From positions 17,501 to 59,677 of the forward strand of contig JABUQX010022970.1 in the NCBI GenBank assembly GCA_015478945.1: a stretch of 42,177 nucleotides of DNA. Direction: 5' to 3'. This DNA comes from Trachelipus rathkii. Lineage: Eukaryota > Arthropoda > Malacostraca > Isopoda > Trachelipodidae. Shown here in pieces: positions 21,081 to 32,369 of the stretch. A program made the translations under genes and the position numbers. The notes under the pieces are model-generated. The model was not told where the DNA came from. It saw nothing but the letters and a program-made list of their open reading frames with translations, and made no database searches. The first letter of the stretch is position 1; each line of letters begins with the position of its first letter.

Positions 21081-24000
21081 AAAAAAAAGATATAAAGTTG
21101 TGAAAACTACTTTTCATATTAGGTCAGTTTCAGGTAATAATTGCGACTCCTAGGGTAATTTAGGTTCGTGTTTGAAGCATCTCCTTGGTAGAAATCTAAA
21201 AAATGTATATTCTAGTATAATATTAAAACCTAGACTTCCTTAGGTACATCTGTTTATGTGTTATAACAAAGAATTCTAAAGTTGTAAAATTTAGTATTTA
21301 TTTTAGATCATTATTACGTAATAATTTATTTTCCTAGGGTAATTTAGGCACGTGTTTGAGGTGTCTCCTTTGTAGAACTCTAAAAATGTTTACATCCTGG
21401 TATAAAACTAAATCTTAGACTTCCTTAGATACATCTTTATATGTTATGATAAAGAAATCTAAGATTGTAAGAATTATTTTTCATTTTGCATCAGTTTCAA
21501 TTATTAATTTCCCATACTAGTGTAATTTAGAAACCTGTTTTAGGTATCCCCTTTGTAGAACTCTTGAAAATTTTACATTTTTATAATATTAAAGAGTGGA
21601 CTTTCTTAGGTACATCATTATATGGGCTATAACAAATAAATGTAAAGTTGTAAAATTTGGTATTCATTTTTGATCAGTTTCTTGTAATAATTTAGACTTC
21701 TATATAATTTAGACACGTGTTTGATGTATCTAGTTTGTAAAACTTTAAAAAATTTACATTCTGGTGTAATATTATATCGTAGACTTCCTTAGGTACATCG
21801 TCTTATGTCTTTAAACAAATAAATCTAAAAGTGTAAAAATAAGTATTCAATTTAGATCAGTTTCTTTTAATAATTTTGACTCCTAAAATAATTTAGCTAC
21901 GTGGTTCAGGCGTCTCCTTTGTGGAAATAGAAAAATTTACATTCTGGTATAATAATAAATCATAGACTTCCTTAGCTACACCGTTAAATGTGTTATAACA
22001 AAGAAATTTAAGGATGTTAAAATTAGAATTCATTTAGATCAGTTTTACGTAATAATTTCAACTCCTTGGTTAATTTAAGCACCTCTCTGAGGTATACCAT
22101 TTGTATAAATATAAAATATTTACATTCTGGTGTAATACTATAGCGTAGACTACCATAAGAAAATTGTTATATGTGATATAGCAAAGAAATCTAAATTTCA
22201 TCATGCAAAAAATAGTATTCAATTTCAATCAGTTTGATATGATAATTTTGACACCTCGAGTAATTTAGCCACGTTTATAAGGTATCTTCTTTGTAGAACT
22301 CTAAAACAATTTACATTCTGGCACAATAAAAAAGCGGAGGCTTGTATAGGCACATCGTTATATGCGTTATAACAAAGAAATATGAATTTGTAAAAATTAA
22401 TATTCATTTTTAAACAGTTTTATGTAATAAATGCGAATCCTAGGGTAATTTAGTTATGTGTTTAAAACATTTCTTTTGTAGAGTTCTAAATAACTTAAAC
22501 ACTGATATAATTTTAAAGCGTGACTTCTTTACGTACATTATTGCATGTGCTACAAAAATGAAATCTAAGATTGTAAAAATTAGTATTCATTTTAGATCTG
22601 TTTCACGTAATAATTTTGACTCCTAGGATAATTTAGACACTTGTTTAAGGCATTATCCCTGTAGATATCTTAAAAATTTATATTCTGGTATAACATTAAA
22701 GGGTAGACTTCCTTGGGTACATCGATATATGTGTGATAACACAGAAATCTAAAGTAGCAAAAATAAGTATTCAATTTAAATCAGTTTCGTGTAATAATTT
22801 CGGCTCTTAAGTTAATTTAGGCACGTGTTTGAGGTATCTTCTTTGTAGAGTTCTAAAAAATTTGCATTCTGTAATAATATTAAATCGTAGAGTTCCCTAG
22901 GTGCAGCGTTATATGTGTTATAATTAAGATGTCTAAAGTGGTAAAAAGTACTATTTATTTTAGATCAGTTTCACTCCTAGGGTAACTTAGGCAAGTGTTT
23001 GAGGTATCACTTTTGCAGAATTCTAAAAGATTTACCTTATGGTATAATATTAAAGCTTAGACGTTTTAAGGTATATCGTTATATCTGTTATAACAAAGTT
23101 GCTAAAATTGTAAAAATTAGTATTCATTATAGTTCAATTTCATGTAATAATTGCGAATCATATGTTAATTTAGGCATGTGTTTGAGGTATTTACTTTGTA
23201 GAGTTCTAAAACATTTACATTCTGGTATAAATTTAAATCGTAGAATTCCATAGCAGCATCGTTATATGTGGTATAATAAAGAAATCTCAATTGTAAAAAT
23301 TAGCATCATTTTAATTACAAAAAATAATTTCTAATCTCTAGGTAACTAAGTATGTGCTTGAGGATCACTTGTATGTCAAAAAAATTTTAAGATTCTGGTG
23401 ACATATTAGATATAAATTTCTTGATTACATCAGCAAGTGTTAGGACAAAGAAATCTAACGTTGTAAAATTTAGAATTCATTTTAGATCAGTTTCATGTAA
23501 TAATTTCGACTCCTAGGAAAATTTAATTACATGTTCGAAGGTATTTCTTTGTATAACTAAAAACTGCATATATTCTGGTATACAGCCAAAGCATAGACTT
23601 CAGTAGAGACACGCTATATGTTATAACAAAGAAATATAAAGTTGTAAAAATTAGTATTCAATTTAAATTAATTTCAAACATAATTTCGACTCCTAGGGTA
23701 ATTTAGGCATGTTTTTGAGACATCACCTTTCAAGAACTTTAGAACATTTACATTCTGGCATAGTTTTAAAGCGTTTACATGATATGGTACATCGATATGT
23801 GTCATAACGAAGAGTTCAAAGTTGTAAAATTAAAATACGTTTTTAGATCAGTTTATGCAATAATTTCGGCCCTGTGCAATTTAGGCGTGTTTGAGATATT
23901 TCCTTTGCAGTTGTCTAAAAAATTTATATTCTGGTATAATATCAAAGTGTAGACATAATTAGGTACATCTTTCTGTGTGTTATAACAAAGAATTATAAAA

Positions 24001-26385
24001 TTGTCAAAATTAGTATTCACTTTAGATCAGCATTTTGTAAAAATTTCAACCCCTAGGGTAATTTAGGCACGTGTTTGAGGTATCTCCTTTGTAGAACTTT
24101 GCAAATATTTACATCCTAGAATAATAAAAAATCGTAGACTTTCTTAGGTACATCTTTATATGTTATAGCAAAGAAATCTAAGGTTGTGAGAATTATTTTT
24201 TTCATTTTAGATCAGTTTCATTTATTAATTTCGTAAACTATGGTAATTTATGCACGTGTGTGAGGTATCTCCCTTGTAGAACTCTGAAAAATTTACACTT
24301 TTATAATATTAAAGCGTAGACTTTCTTAGGTACATCGTTATATGTGTCATAACAAATAAATCTAAAGTTTTAAAATTTGGTATTCATTTTTAGATCAGCT
24401 TCATGTAATAATTTCAACTTCTATATAATTTAGGCACCTGTTTGAGGGATCTCCTTTGTAGAACTCTAAAAAATTTACATTCTGGTATAATATTAAATCG
24501 TAAACTTCCTTAGGTACATCGTTTTATGTGTTAAAACAAAGAAATCTAAAAGTGTAAAAATAAGAATTCATTTTAGATCTGTTTCTTGTAATAGTTTCGT
24601 CTCCTAAAGTAATTTAGCTACGTGTTTACGGTATCTTCTTTGTAGAAACCCAAAAAATTTACGTTCTGGTACAATAATAATATATCATAGACTTCCCTAG
24701 CTACATCGTAATATCTAAAGTTGTAAAAATTTGTATTCTTTTTAGATCAATTTTACGAAATAATAATTCGACTCCTAAGCTAATTTAGACTCGTGTTTGA
24801 GGTATCACATTTGTAGAATTATGAAATATTTACATTCTGGTATAATATTAAAGCGTAGAATACCTTAGGTACATCGTTATAAGTTTTATAACAAAGAAAT
24901 TTAAATTTCATCATGTAAAAATTAGTATTCATTTTCAGTCAGGTTAATGTAATAATTTGAAAACTTGGGTAATTGAGGCGCATCTTTGAGGTATCTTCTT
25001 AGTAGGCATCTAAAACAATTTACTTTCTGGTTTAATAATAAAGCTTAGACTTCATTAGGTACATCGTTATATGTGGTATAACAAAGAAATATAAAGTTGT
25101 AAAAATTACTATTATTTTTAGGGTAGTTTCATGAAATAATTGCAAATCCCAGGGTAATTTAAGCCAGTGTTTAAGGCATTCTTTTGTAACGATCTAAATA
25201 ACATACACTGTGGTATATTAAAGCTGGACTTTCTTACGTACACCGTTATATGAGTTATAACAAATAAATCTAAAGTTGTAAAAATGATTATTCATTTTAA
25301 ATCTGTTTCACGTAATAATTTCGACCCGTATAGTAATTTAGGCACGTGTTTCAGATGCCATCTCTGTAGAAGTCTAAAAATTTTACATTGTTGTATAATA
25401 TTAAAACGTAGACTTCCTTAGGTACATCGTTATATATGTTATAACAAAGAAATATAAAGTTGTAAAAACTAGTATACATTTTAGTTCAATTTCTTGTAAT
25501 AATTGCGAATCCTAGTGTAATTTAGGCACATGTTTGAGGGATCTCCTTTGTAGAGTTCTAAAATATTACATTCTGGTATAATTTTAAATCGTAGAATTCC
25601 ATATGTTCATCCCTATATGTGTTATAATAAAGAAATCTAAAATTGTAAAAATTAGTGTTAACCTTAAATCAGTTCCGCTAAATAATTTCGACTCCTAGGG
25701 TAACTTATGAACCTATTTGAGGTGTCACTTTCGTAGAAGTCTAACAAATTTACATTCTTGTATAATATTAAAGAGTAGACCATCTTAGCTACATCGTTAT
25801 ACGTGTTATAATAAAGAAATCTAAAGTTGTAAAATTGGTATTCATTTTAGATTTGTTTCACGTAAAAATTCCCCCTTCTAGGGTTATTTAGGCACGAGTT
25901 TCAGGTATCATCTTTGTAGAAGTCTAAAACATTTACATTCTGGTAAAATTTTAAAGGTAGACTTCCTAAGGTACATCGTTAGATCAGTTTCATGTAATAT
26001 TTTCGATTCCTAAGGTAATTTCTTTAAGTGCTTGAGGTATCTTCTTTGTAGAACTCGAAATAAATTACTTTTTGGTAAAATATTAAAGCGTAGACTTCAT
26101 TAGGTACATCATTATACAGTATGTGTGATAACAAAGAAATCTAAAGTTGTCAAAGTAAGTATTCCTTTTAGATCAGTTTCATGTAATAATTTCGACTCGT
26201 AGGTAATTTAGGCTCGTGTTTGAAGTATCCCCTTTTAAAATTCTAAAATATTTACATTGTTATAATTTTATATCATAGAATTCCGTAGGTGCATCGTTAT
26301 ATGTGTTATAATTAAGAAATCTAAAATGGTAAAAATTAGTATTCTTTTTAGATCAGCTTTAAGTAATAATTTCGACTCCATGGGA
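21072..26385. repeat. Satellite array: 29 monomers of about 183 bp with 15-mer higher-order period
   Basis: The GTACATCG box recurs at about 21242, 21429, 21609, 21792, 21974, 22161 and so on to 26289: 29 occurrences, mean spacing about 180 bp. Each monomer carries a CAGTTTCATGTAATAATTTC block, CTAGGGTAATTTAGGCACGT (containing CACGTG), TTTGTAGAACTCTAAAA, ACATTCTGGTATAATATTAA, CGTAGACTTCCTTAGGTACA and GTTATATGTGTTATAAC. Monomers differ considerably, but variants in monomers 2 to 9 recur in monomers 17 to 24 at an offset of about 2.70-2.72 kb, a 15-monomer higher-order unit. The monomer between the boxes at 25972 and 26103 is shortened to 131 bp. The array is not coding. Confidence 0.95.
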
Positions 26386-26890
26386 AACGTCGGTTGCTCC
26401 GATCCGGTTAGAAACACCGGTAATCGACTCAGCAACCTTCATTACATACTATTTGACACCTAACACGCCATAAGAGTTAGAAAAACTGGGCGTGCTAGAA
26501 GCAGGCTAGACTAGCTTGAGCACCGGAGCCGTTTCCGCACCGATTTAGGTTCCAAATCTGTTGTTGCTCATCTCACCGACGCAACCGCCAGTAAGAGGTA
26601 ACTCTTGCGCGCCTCCGCCTTGGTTGCGTCAACTTAACCCTGACTACCAGATGTCTCATATCCTCCTACCACATGTAAATTTTGTCATTGCCATTGAACT
26701 CCATCCGCCGTCCATATTTTCCCCACAATTTGTCAAAATTAGTCAAATAATGACCATATGATTATACTTCAACAGTTTCTCAATATTCGCATTCCTGGAT
26801 AAATGCGCTGGCACCCGCTCATAGATTAGTTTTTCAGCCTAGTCTAGCCGTTGCTCTTATGAGGTGTACATGGTGCTGTACACTCTCTCA
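26386..26890. other. Inverted-repeat-rich patch flanking the satellite
   Basis: GC content rises sharply. Nested stems are present: GGTTGCT with AGCAACC around CCGGT with ACCGG (about 26391-26440); GACGCAACC (26578-26586) with GGTTGCGTC (26622-26630); GGCTAGACTAG (26504-26514) with CTAGTCTAGCC (26839-26849). No protein family is recognised in the short open frame at 26561-26761. It could be a foldback element or the genomic edge of the array. Confidence 0.5.
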
Positions 26891-26892
26891 AA

Positions 26893-27030
26893 TATTTACA
26901 TTATATATATATATAATATATATATATAATATATAATATATATAAATAGATATTATATATATATATCATATTATAGTATATATATATAAGTATATATATA
27001 TATATTATATATATATATATCTATATAATT
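26893..27030. repeat. Imperfect (AT)n array
   Basis: AT dinucleotides with a few G/C breaks. Confidence 0.9.
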
Positions 27031-27191
27031 ACAAATGGATTGAACATTACATTCATTCTCATTCCCATTTGAAAACCAGCATGGTATTTTTTGGTTTAAA
27101 ACTATAAAAAAACATTTTTTTTGTTTGTTTTTACAGTTTTCTAATAAAAAGTAATTAAAAAAGTGCTTTAAATGAAAGCATATAGCTAATA

Positions 27192-27192
27192 C

Positions 27193-27246
<54 letters not shown>

Positions 27247-27285
27247 AGAGAGAAGAGAGAGAGAAGGTGAGAGAGAGAGAGAGAG
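27192..27285. repeat. (GA)n microsatellite
   Basis: About 95 bp of GA dinucleotides with AAGAGA breaks. The Leu/Ser-rich minus frame across it is an artefact. Confidence 0.95.
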
Positions 27286-27429
27286 TTCAAACCAGTGGAG
27301 TTTTTCCAAAACTTTTAATATATTAATACAAATTAACTGTACACATTTATCATTCATTTTTTAAAAAATAATTTTGAATTGCTAATGTAACAAGGAACAT
27401 CATGTTAATAATAGTGGTTGTAGTTTGGT

Positions 27430-27674
27430 TATATATATTATATATATATTATATATATATTATAATTAATATAATTATATATATATACTATATATATATA
27501 TATATATATATAAATATATATAGTAATTATATATAATATATATATATATAATAAAATAATTTATATATATATAAATATATAATATAATATATATATATAT
27601 ATATTATATATATATATACTATATATAAATAATATATATATATATATTATATATATATATATTATAATATATAT

Positions 27675-27716
<42 letters not shown>

Positions 27717-27749
27717 ATATATAAATTTTATTAAAATAAAAAATAATTT

Positions 27750-27808
<59 letters not shown>

Positions 27809-27880
27809 TATTTATTTATATATATAATTTTAATCTAATGAAATCTCTAATGAGATATATATATAGATATATAGTTTTAA
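27430..27880. repeat. Long imperfect (AT)n array
   Basis: About 450 bp of A/T repeat, with a pure TA run at about 27758-27807. The following 27881-28229 is T-rich with no recognised gene. Confidence 0.95.
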
Positions 27881-28229
27881 TCTTGTGAGATGTGGACGTG
27901 TTTTTAAAAGTGCTCCTTGTCGAATGTTTATCTTTATTTTATTTATCGTTATTATTATGTTGTGCTGTGTATAGTGGAAATTGTATGTGTATTTTATCAA
28001 TCATTTTGTTTTAATTGAAAGTTTTATTAAATTTTATCTAGTAATTATCATCATTTATTCGTTTCGGCGAGGTCTGCGATTGTCGTTTTAAAAGATAAGT
28101 CTTAGTTTTAAATTTTTATTTTTTTATTTTTTTTAGTTTTGGGTTCTAACAAATTTTAATATTTTACCCGAGTGTAGTAAGGTTACATATAGGTTTAAGT
28201 TTTATTCTTTCATTGTACAGTAGCATGTG

Positions 28230-29190
28230 TTTATTTAATTTTCGTGTACTTTAATTCCAATTCTGCTCCCTCTTTTACTTCTAGACTATTGCCTCTCGTC
28301 TTTAATCTTTCCGATTCTGTTCTCGCTGATCTGTATAGAATTTCCGCGGCGTGGTCCTCTGAAACCTGTCGAAATTCAATTTACTTTAAAACTCAACTTC
28401 TTCAAATCTCCCTCTTTTCAATGACACCTTCTAACTTTCCTATCTCTTTCGACCGGTTCTCTCGTCTCTCCTGTCGACAATAAAAACATATATCCTTGGC
28501 CTTTACATAAACAAAAAAATTGTCTTGGAAACCTCACATCACAACGGTTTGCTAAGGCGGCCAAGAAAGCTGGGAGTTGTGTTTAGACTGCGAGACTTTT
28601 TTTCCTCTTCACAGTACTCCAGTTATACAAGGGCCTCATCCGCCTTTGTATGGAGTATGCTCTCATATTCTGGGGGGGCTCAGGTTTCACGCGGCTTTGG
28701 ATGGCGTCGAGTCAAAGGCAAAAAGACCTTATAAACTGTTCCGTTTCTTTCTAGTTTCACTGACCCTCTATCCTTGGCGGCGCGATGTTGGTGCTTTATC
28801 TCTTTCTATAGGTACCGTTGAGCGGAAAGTCTCGAGGGAACTTTTCACTCGCGTGCCACCACCTTTAAAACGCGCCCTCGTAGCACAAGGGTGCTGTGTC
28901 GGACATGAGTTATTGTGTTGATATTTAGCAACTCCAGACTAGTGCGCTGCGGTGCCTCCTTCTTTCCTGCCACCTTCTGTTCTTTTATGACATTCTCTTC
29001 CATTCTTCTACGTGTTTTTCCAACTCAATTTAATCTCCCTCACTTTAAGGCCCTGCGTCTGTGCATCATCTGCCGTTAATTTTACGTTAGTTGAAGTTTT
29101 TTTATTTACCACCCCCTTCCTCGAATAGGGCTTTCCCCTCGCCCTAACAGTGATGCGGTGGTGTACTGTAAAAAAAAAAAAAAAAAAAAA
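28230..29190 (+). mobile_element. 3' part of a Jockey-type LINE with poly(A) tail
   Basis: The C-terminal RT region is recognisable across frames. NLSDSVLADLYRISA and KTQLLQISLF (28300-28420) are the palm-thumb region. LSWKPHITTVC (28521-28553) matches the LSWKPHIxxIAK segment. GVVFRLRDFFSSSQYSS aligns to GVLFRxRRFFSPSQ. PPLYGVCSHILGG with FHAALDGVESKA (28640-28722) matches RPCMEYxSHxWGG and LLDRVESKA. FFPATFCSF with RVFPTQFNLPHFKAL lies at 28960-29055. A short 3' UTR ends in a 21-base A run (29170-29190) leading into (AT)n. The 5' half is missing, as expected of truncated reverse transcription. At least three frameshifts make it inactive. Confidence 0.85.
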
Positions 29191-29276
29191 ATATATATTA
29201 TATATTAATAATATATATATTATATATATAACTATATATATATATTATATATATATAGTTATATATATATAGTATA

Positions 29277-29313
<37 letters not shown>

Positions 29314-29321
29314 ATATAATA
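29191..29321. repeat. (AT)n array between two convergent LINE tails
   Basis: Imperfect TA repeat directly continuing the poly(A) tail of the + LINE. The 3' end of the minus LINE begins on its other side. Confidence 0.95.
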
Positions 29322-30480
29322 TGGAGCTTGAAATTCTACATATGAAAAGAAGTTGGAAAAATAAATAGAGGGAATGTGCTCCACATTCTACCAAATACCA
29401 ATATAATACACGTAAGATTGAGCATAACAGTCAAGTCTCGGTCAGAATGTCGGGCAGAGAAAGGATGACACTGCACGAAAGACGGATCGCATGAGCTTTC
29501 CTGTAAGAATTAGGTACAGTATATCACTGGAAATTTCAGAACAACAGTTCCTATTGTAATAGTAATAAATAGTTTAAGGAGAGCGATGCAACAGTCCGTC
29601 TGCTAGAAAGACTTGTACGAGGAGTTAGTGAGCTACACCTTATCAAGAATAGTAGTACCTGAGTAATCACCCCATATAAGTGGTGCATAGTCTACACAAG
29701 GGCGAACAACGCCCTTATACCCAGCTAGCAACTGGGATGGTGAGAAGTAGGTTAGAGTTGTTTGTTTCCAAAGATTATTATAGTTGTGTAAAAGATTAAG
29801 TATATTAGATAGGGATGGGGTAACTGAGTTAATTAGGTAATGGAAATAACCATGTTTACTTTAATCCAACTAGAGGTAAGAGAAAGATCATAGGTCAGTA
29901 ACTCCAAGGTCACCCTCATAGAATCACCTATTTGCTAAAGAGTGGATAGGAGATAAAGTAAAAGATATATTATTAATGTAAAATAAAAAAAAAAAGATTT
30001 ATTGTTGATAGATTTAAAGGAAAAGATCATTAATGTAAAATAGAAAAAGATATGTTGATTGTTGATAGATTTAAAGGGAAAATGCTGGCTATCTACAACA
30101 CCAGTCATAGAACGACTGGAACTGAAGTCAAGAGAAGGTTAGAGAGGGAGGGAGGAAGGATACCGAGAGATGGAAGTTTAAAAATTAAAGGATTGTGCCA
30201 GACTCTATTAAAAATCTTCATTATGTCTAACGGCACATCAAAAGATTCACCGAAATGCTGAAGAGCTGAGGATCAAAAGTCAGAGATAACAAGTCGAACT
30301 TTTTCTTTACAGAAGCCATACTAGTAATCGGAGATAAAGATTAGATGATTTAAGAAGTTTCTAAATCTTTCTGTTAGGATCGATTAGAAAACTTTAGAAA
30401 TAGCTGAGTTTAAAGAGATAGCAAGATAGTTAGATGGTTGATTGTTGAGGTTAAAGCGATAGCAAAATATTTAGATGGTT
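29322..30480 (-). mobile_element. Jockey-type LINE, minus strand, degenerate
   Basis: Minus-strand frames give, 5' to 3': NQPSNYLAISLNSAISKVF (near 30440, for NYRPISLxSxISKVFE), a YGFCKEKVRL block, FGESFDVPLDIMKIFNRVWH (30195-30260; RT motif A, DIxKAFDRVWH), LPSLGILPPSLSNLL, then YFSPSQLLAGYKGVV and RPCVDYAPLIWGDYS (29660-29755). SLTPRTSLSSRRTVASLSL follows near 29590-29650, corresponding to SLSHRRxVAxLSLFYRY. No YADD block is visible; the section where it should lie, about 29800-30050, holds small tandem duplications instead. The 3' terminus abuts (AT)n at 29321. Confidence 0.8.
29965..30085. repeat. 57-bp tandem duplication inside the minus LINE
   Basis: ATTGTTGATAGATTTAAAGG at 30001 recurs at 30058, with ATTAATGTAAAATA before each copy. 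It interrupts the LINE coding region. Confidence 0.8.
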
Positions 30481-30491
30481 GATCTGAAGAT
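30410..30491. repeat. 41-bp tandem duplication
   Basis: TTAAAGAGATAGCAAGATAG at 30410 recurs with changes at 30451. It lies at the 5' edge of the recognisable minus-strand RT. Confidence 0.75.
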
Positions 30492-30504
30492 CTTATGTTC
30501 AAAA

Positions 30505-30720
30505 GACTTCCAGTTAGTCGGGCGAGTACGCGCGGTGGTTCCTCAAAAAGGATACGCCTCTCCTCACTCTCCTGCGGAAGGTTCGATCCTCGAGATCGTA
30601 GCACCCAGCATCGCTCTTGTTCTCAAAAATTCTGTTTACACTATTTCTCAACTTTTTGAATTTGGGGTGCGTAAGTCCGGTTTACTCTCCCCACCTCCTC
30701 CTATTAGCCTGTGATATATA
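30505..30720 (+). mobile_element. Possible tRNA-derived SINE head
   Basis: GGTTCGATCC at about 30587-30596 matches the internal Pol III B box. Some 60 bases earlier CGAGTACGCGCGGTGGTT could be a degenerate A box. The intervening spacing suits a tRNA-like promoter. I cannot fold a complete cloverleaf. The + open frame over the region (30475-30714) also has a faint RT-like reading (AVVPQKGYAS), so a rearranged LINE piece is the alternative. The next 150 bases show nothing. Confidence 0.25.
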
Positions 30721-31254
30721 ATTAAATCCTTGACCCAGTCCCAGAGCATATATATGCCATGGCAAATGCAATCACTCGAGGATTAATTAGCCTCAGTATT
30801 GTACAACACCTTCCAATTCTGGTATCACTTAAAAACCAAAAACCTTTAAAACCTTAATCAATATTCTCTAACATGGTCCTGCCACTTATGTGAAGACTAG
30901 CAAACAGAAACCCATACCCCCCTCCCCCCATCCCTCAAACTCAATCAACTTTCTTCAATTAAAATACCGACGGTATAAAAAACAAACGTAAAGAACTGCA
31001 CTATACCCTAACTAAAATCAAAATACACATAACACGTATTCGGTAATCCAACCTTAACCAAAACTACATGAATTTCCTAACCATGCAACCATAAAACAAC
31101 ATGAATTCACCCAAACATAACCTTTTCACACTTACACACAAAAAACATCAAATTCCGAAATGCCACAAATCACATTCAGCTTCCCATGAGCAACGACCAA
31201 ATTACCACTTAACACCAACCAACTGAATACACGTAAAAAAACATACAATTTTGT

Positions 31255-31311
31255 TAATATATATATATATATATATATTATATATAATATATATATATAA
31301 ATATATATATA

Positions 31312-31360
<49 letters not shown>

Positions 31361-31431
31361 ATATAAATATATATATACTATATATATATATATATTATAT
31401 ATTATATATATATATATATATTATATATAAT

Positions 31432-31511
<80 letters not shown>

Positions 31512-31560
31512 TATATATATAATATATATATATATTAAATATATATATATATATATATAT
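31255..31560. repeat. (AT)n array inside the A/C-rich LINE
   Basis: TA dinucleotides with ATT breaks, separating the two halves of the endonuclease region. Confidence 0.95.
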
Positions 31561-31619
31561 CCCTCCAGCTACATCCCAATACTGCCCCAAGGTTATTTTT
31601 CAGGCTTGTCCTCCTTAGC

Positions 31620-31712
31620 ACAATACAGCAACTTAAAAATACGCACACACACTGAACACCCACCACACACAATACAGCAACTTAAAAATACGCACACACA
31701 CTGAACCGAAAT
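31620..31712. repeat. Tandem duplication, period 49 bp
   Basis: CAATACAGCAACTTAAAAAT plus ACGCACACACACTGAA occurs at 31621 and again at 31670. Confidence 0.9.
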
Positions 31713-32177
31713 CAACCTACTCGCCTACCTTTACAACATAACCAGAACTCCACATTCCTTGACATCTACTTCAGCTCCCCACAACTCATCATACTTTTCA
31801 TGCTCTCTCATTAGATCACATACCAGTCGGTATTAATCGCAATCAACATAAACACTCTACATACACACCTTTTACACGCCTCATAGAACTTTATTTACGC
31901 TCCTTCCAAATAGCTGATTTTTCCTCTCTCAACAAAGCAATGCAACACTTCAATAAAATAATTTTAAAGTCATCCAAAAAACTTCATTTCCACATGGCCA
32001 TCGTAAACAATTCAACACAATTTTCCACATGAAATTGACAACCTCATTTAACAAAGAAACTCCATCAGATAAAATAAACAACCCAATCAGGACCAATTAA
32101 ACCAAATCATAAACCTCAACAATACAATAAACAATCTAATCAACTTAACTAAAAAAAAGAATTGGAAACGTTTATAC

Positions 32178-32369
32178 TAGGGTTGGCCGACGCACCATGT
32201 TCGGTGCGGTGCGTGGTGCGTGCAGTGTGGTGCGCGGTGCGGTGAGCAACACAAATCCCAGTGTACCGTGATGTGCAAATTGTTATAAAATATAGAGGTT
32301 GCGGTGCTTTGCTGCCGCCTGGCGTGGTGTGGGTGCGGTGCGCAAAATTCCGGTGTTCGTGCAACCCTA
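32178..32369. mobile_element. 192-bp hAT-like MITE rich in GGTGC units
   Basis: The left end TAGGGTTGGCCGACGCACC is mirrored by the right end, which read inward is TAGGGTTGCACGAACACCGG (8 perfect terminal bases, then partial). TAGGG fits hAT termini. Flanks are GTTTATAC (32170-32177) and GTTTATAG (32370-32377), an 8-bp target duplication with one change; 8 bp is diagnostic for hAT insertion. The interior is mostly GGTGC/GGTGCG pentamers and hexamers, non-coding. It sits inside the A/C-rich LINE. Confidence 0.85.

Noticed and set aside
21072..26385. CRISPR array or clustered regulatory RNA
   Set aside because: The repeats are about 183 bp, contiguous and diverged, with no spacers; this is a eukaryotic satellite.
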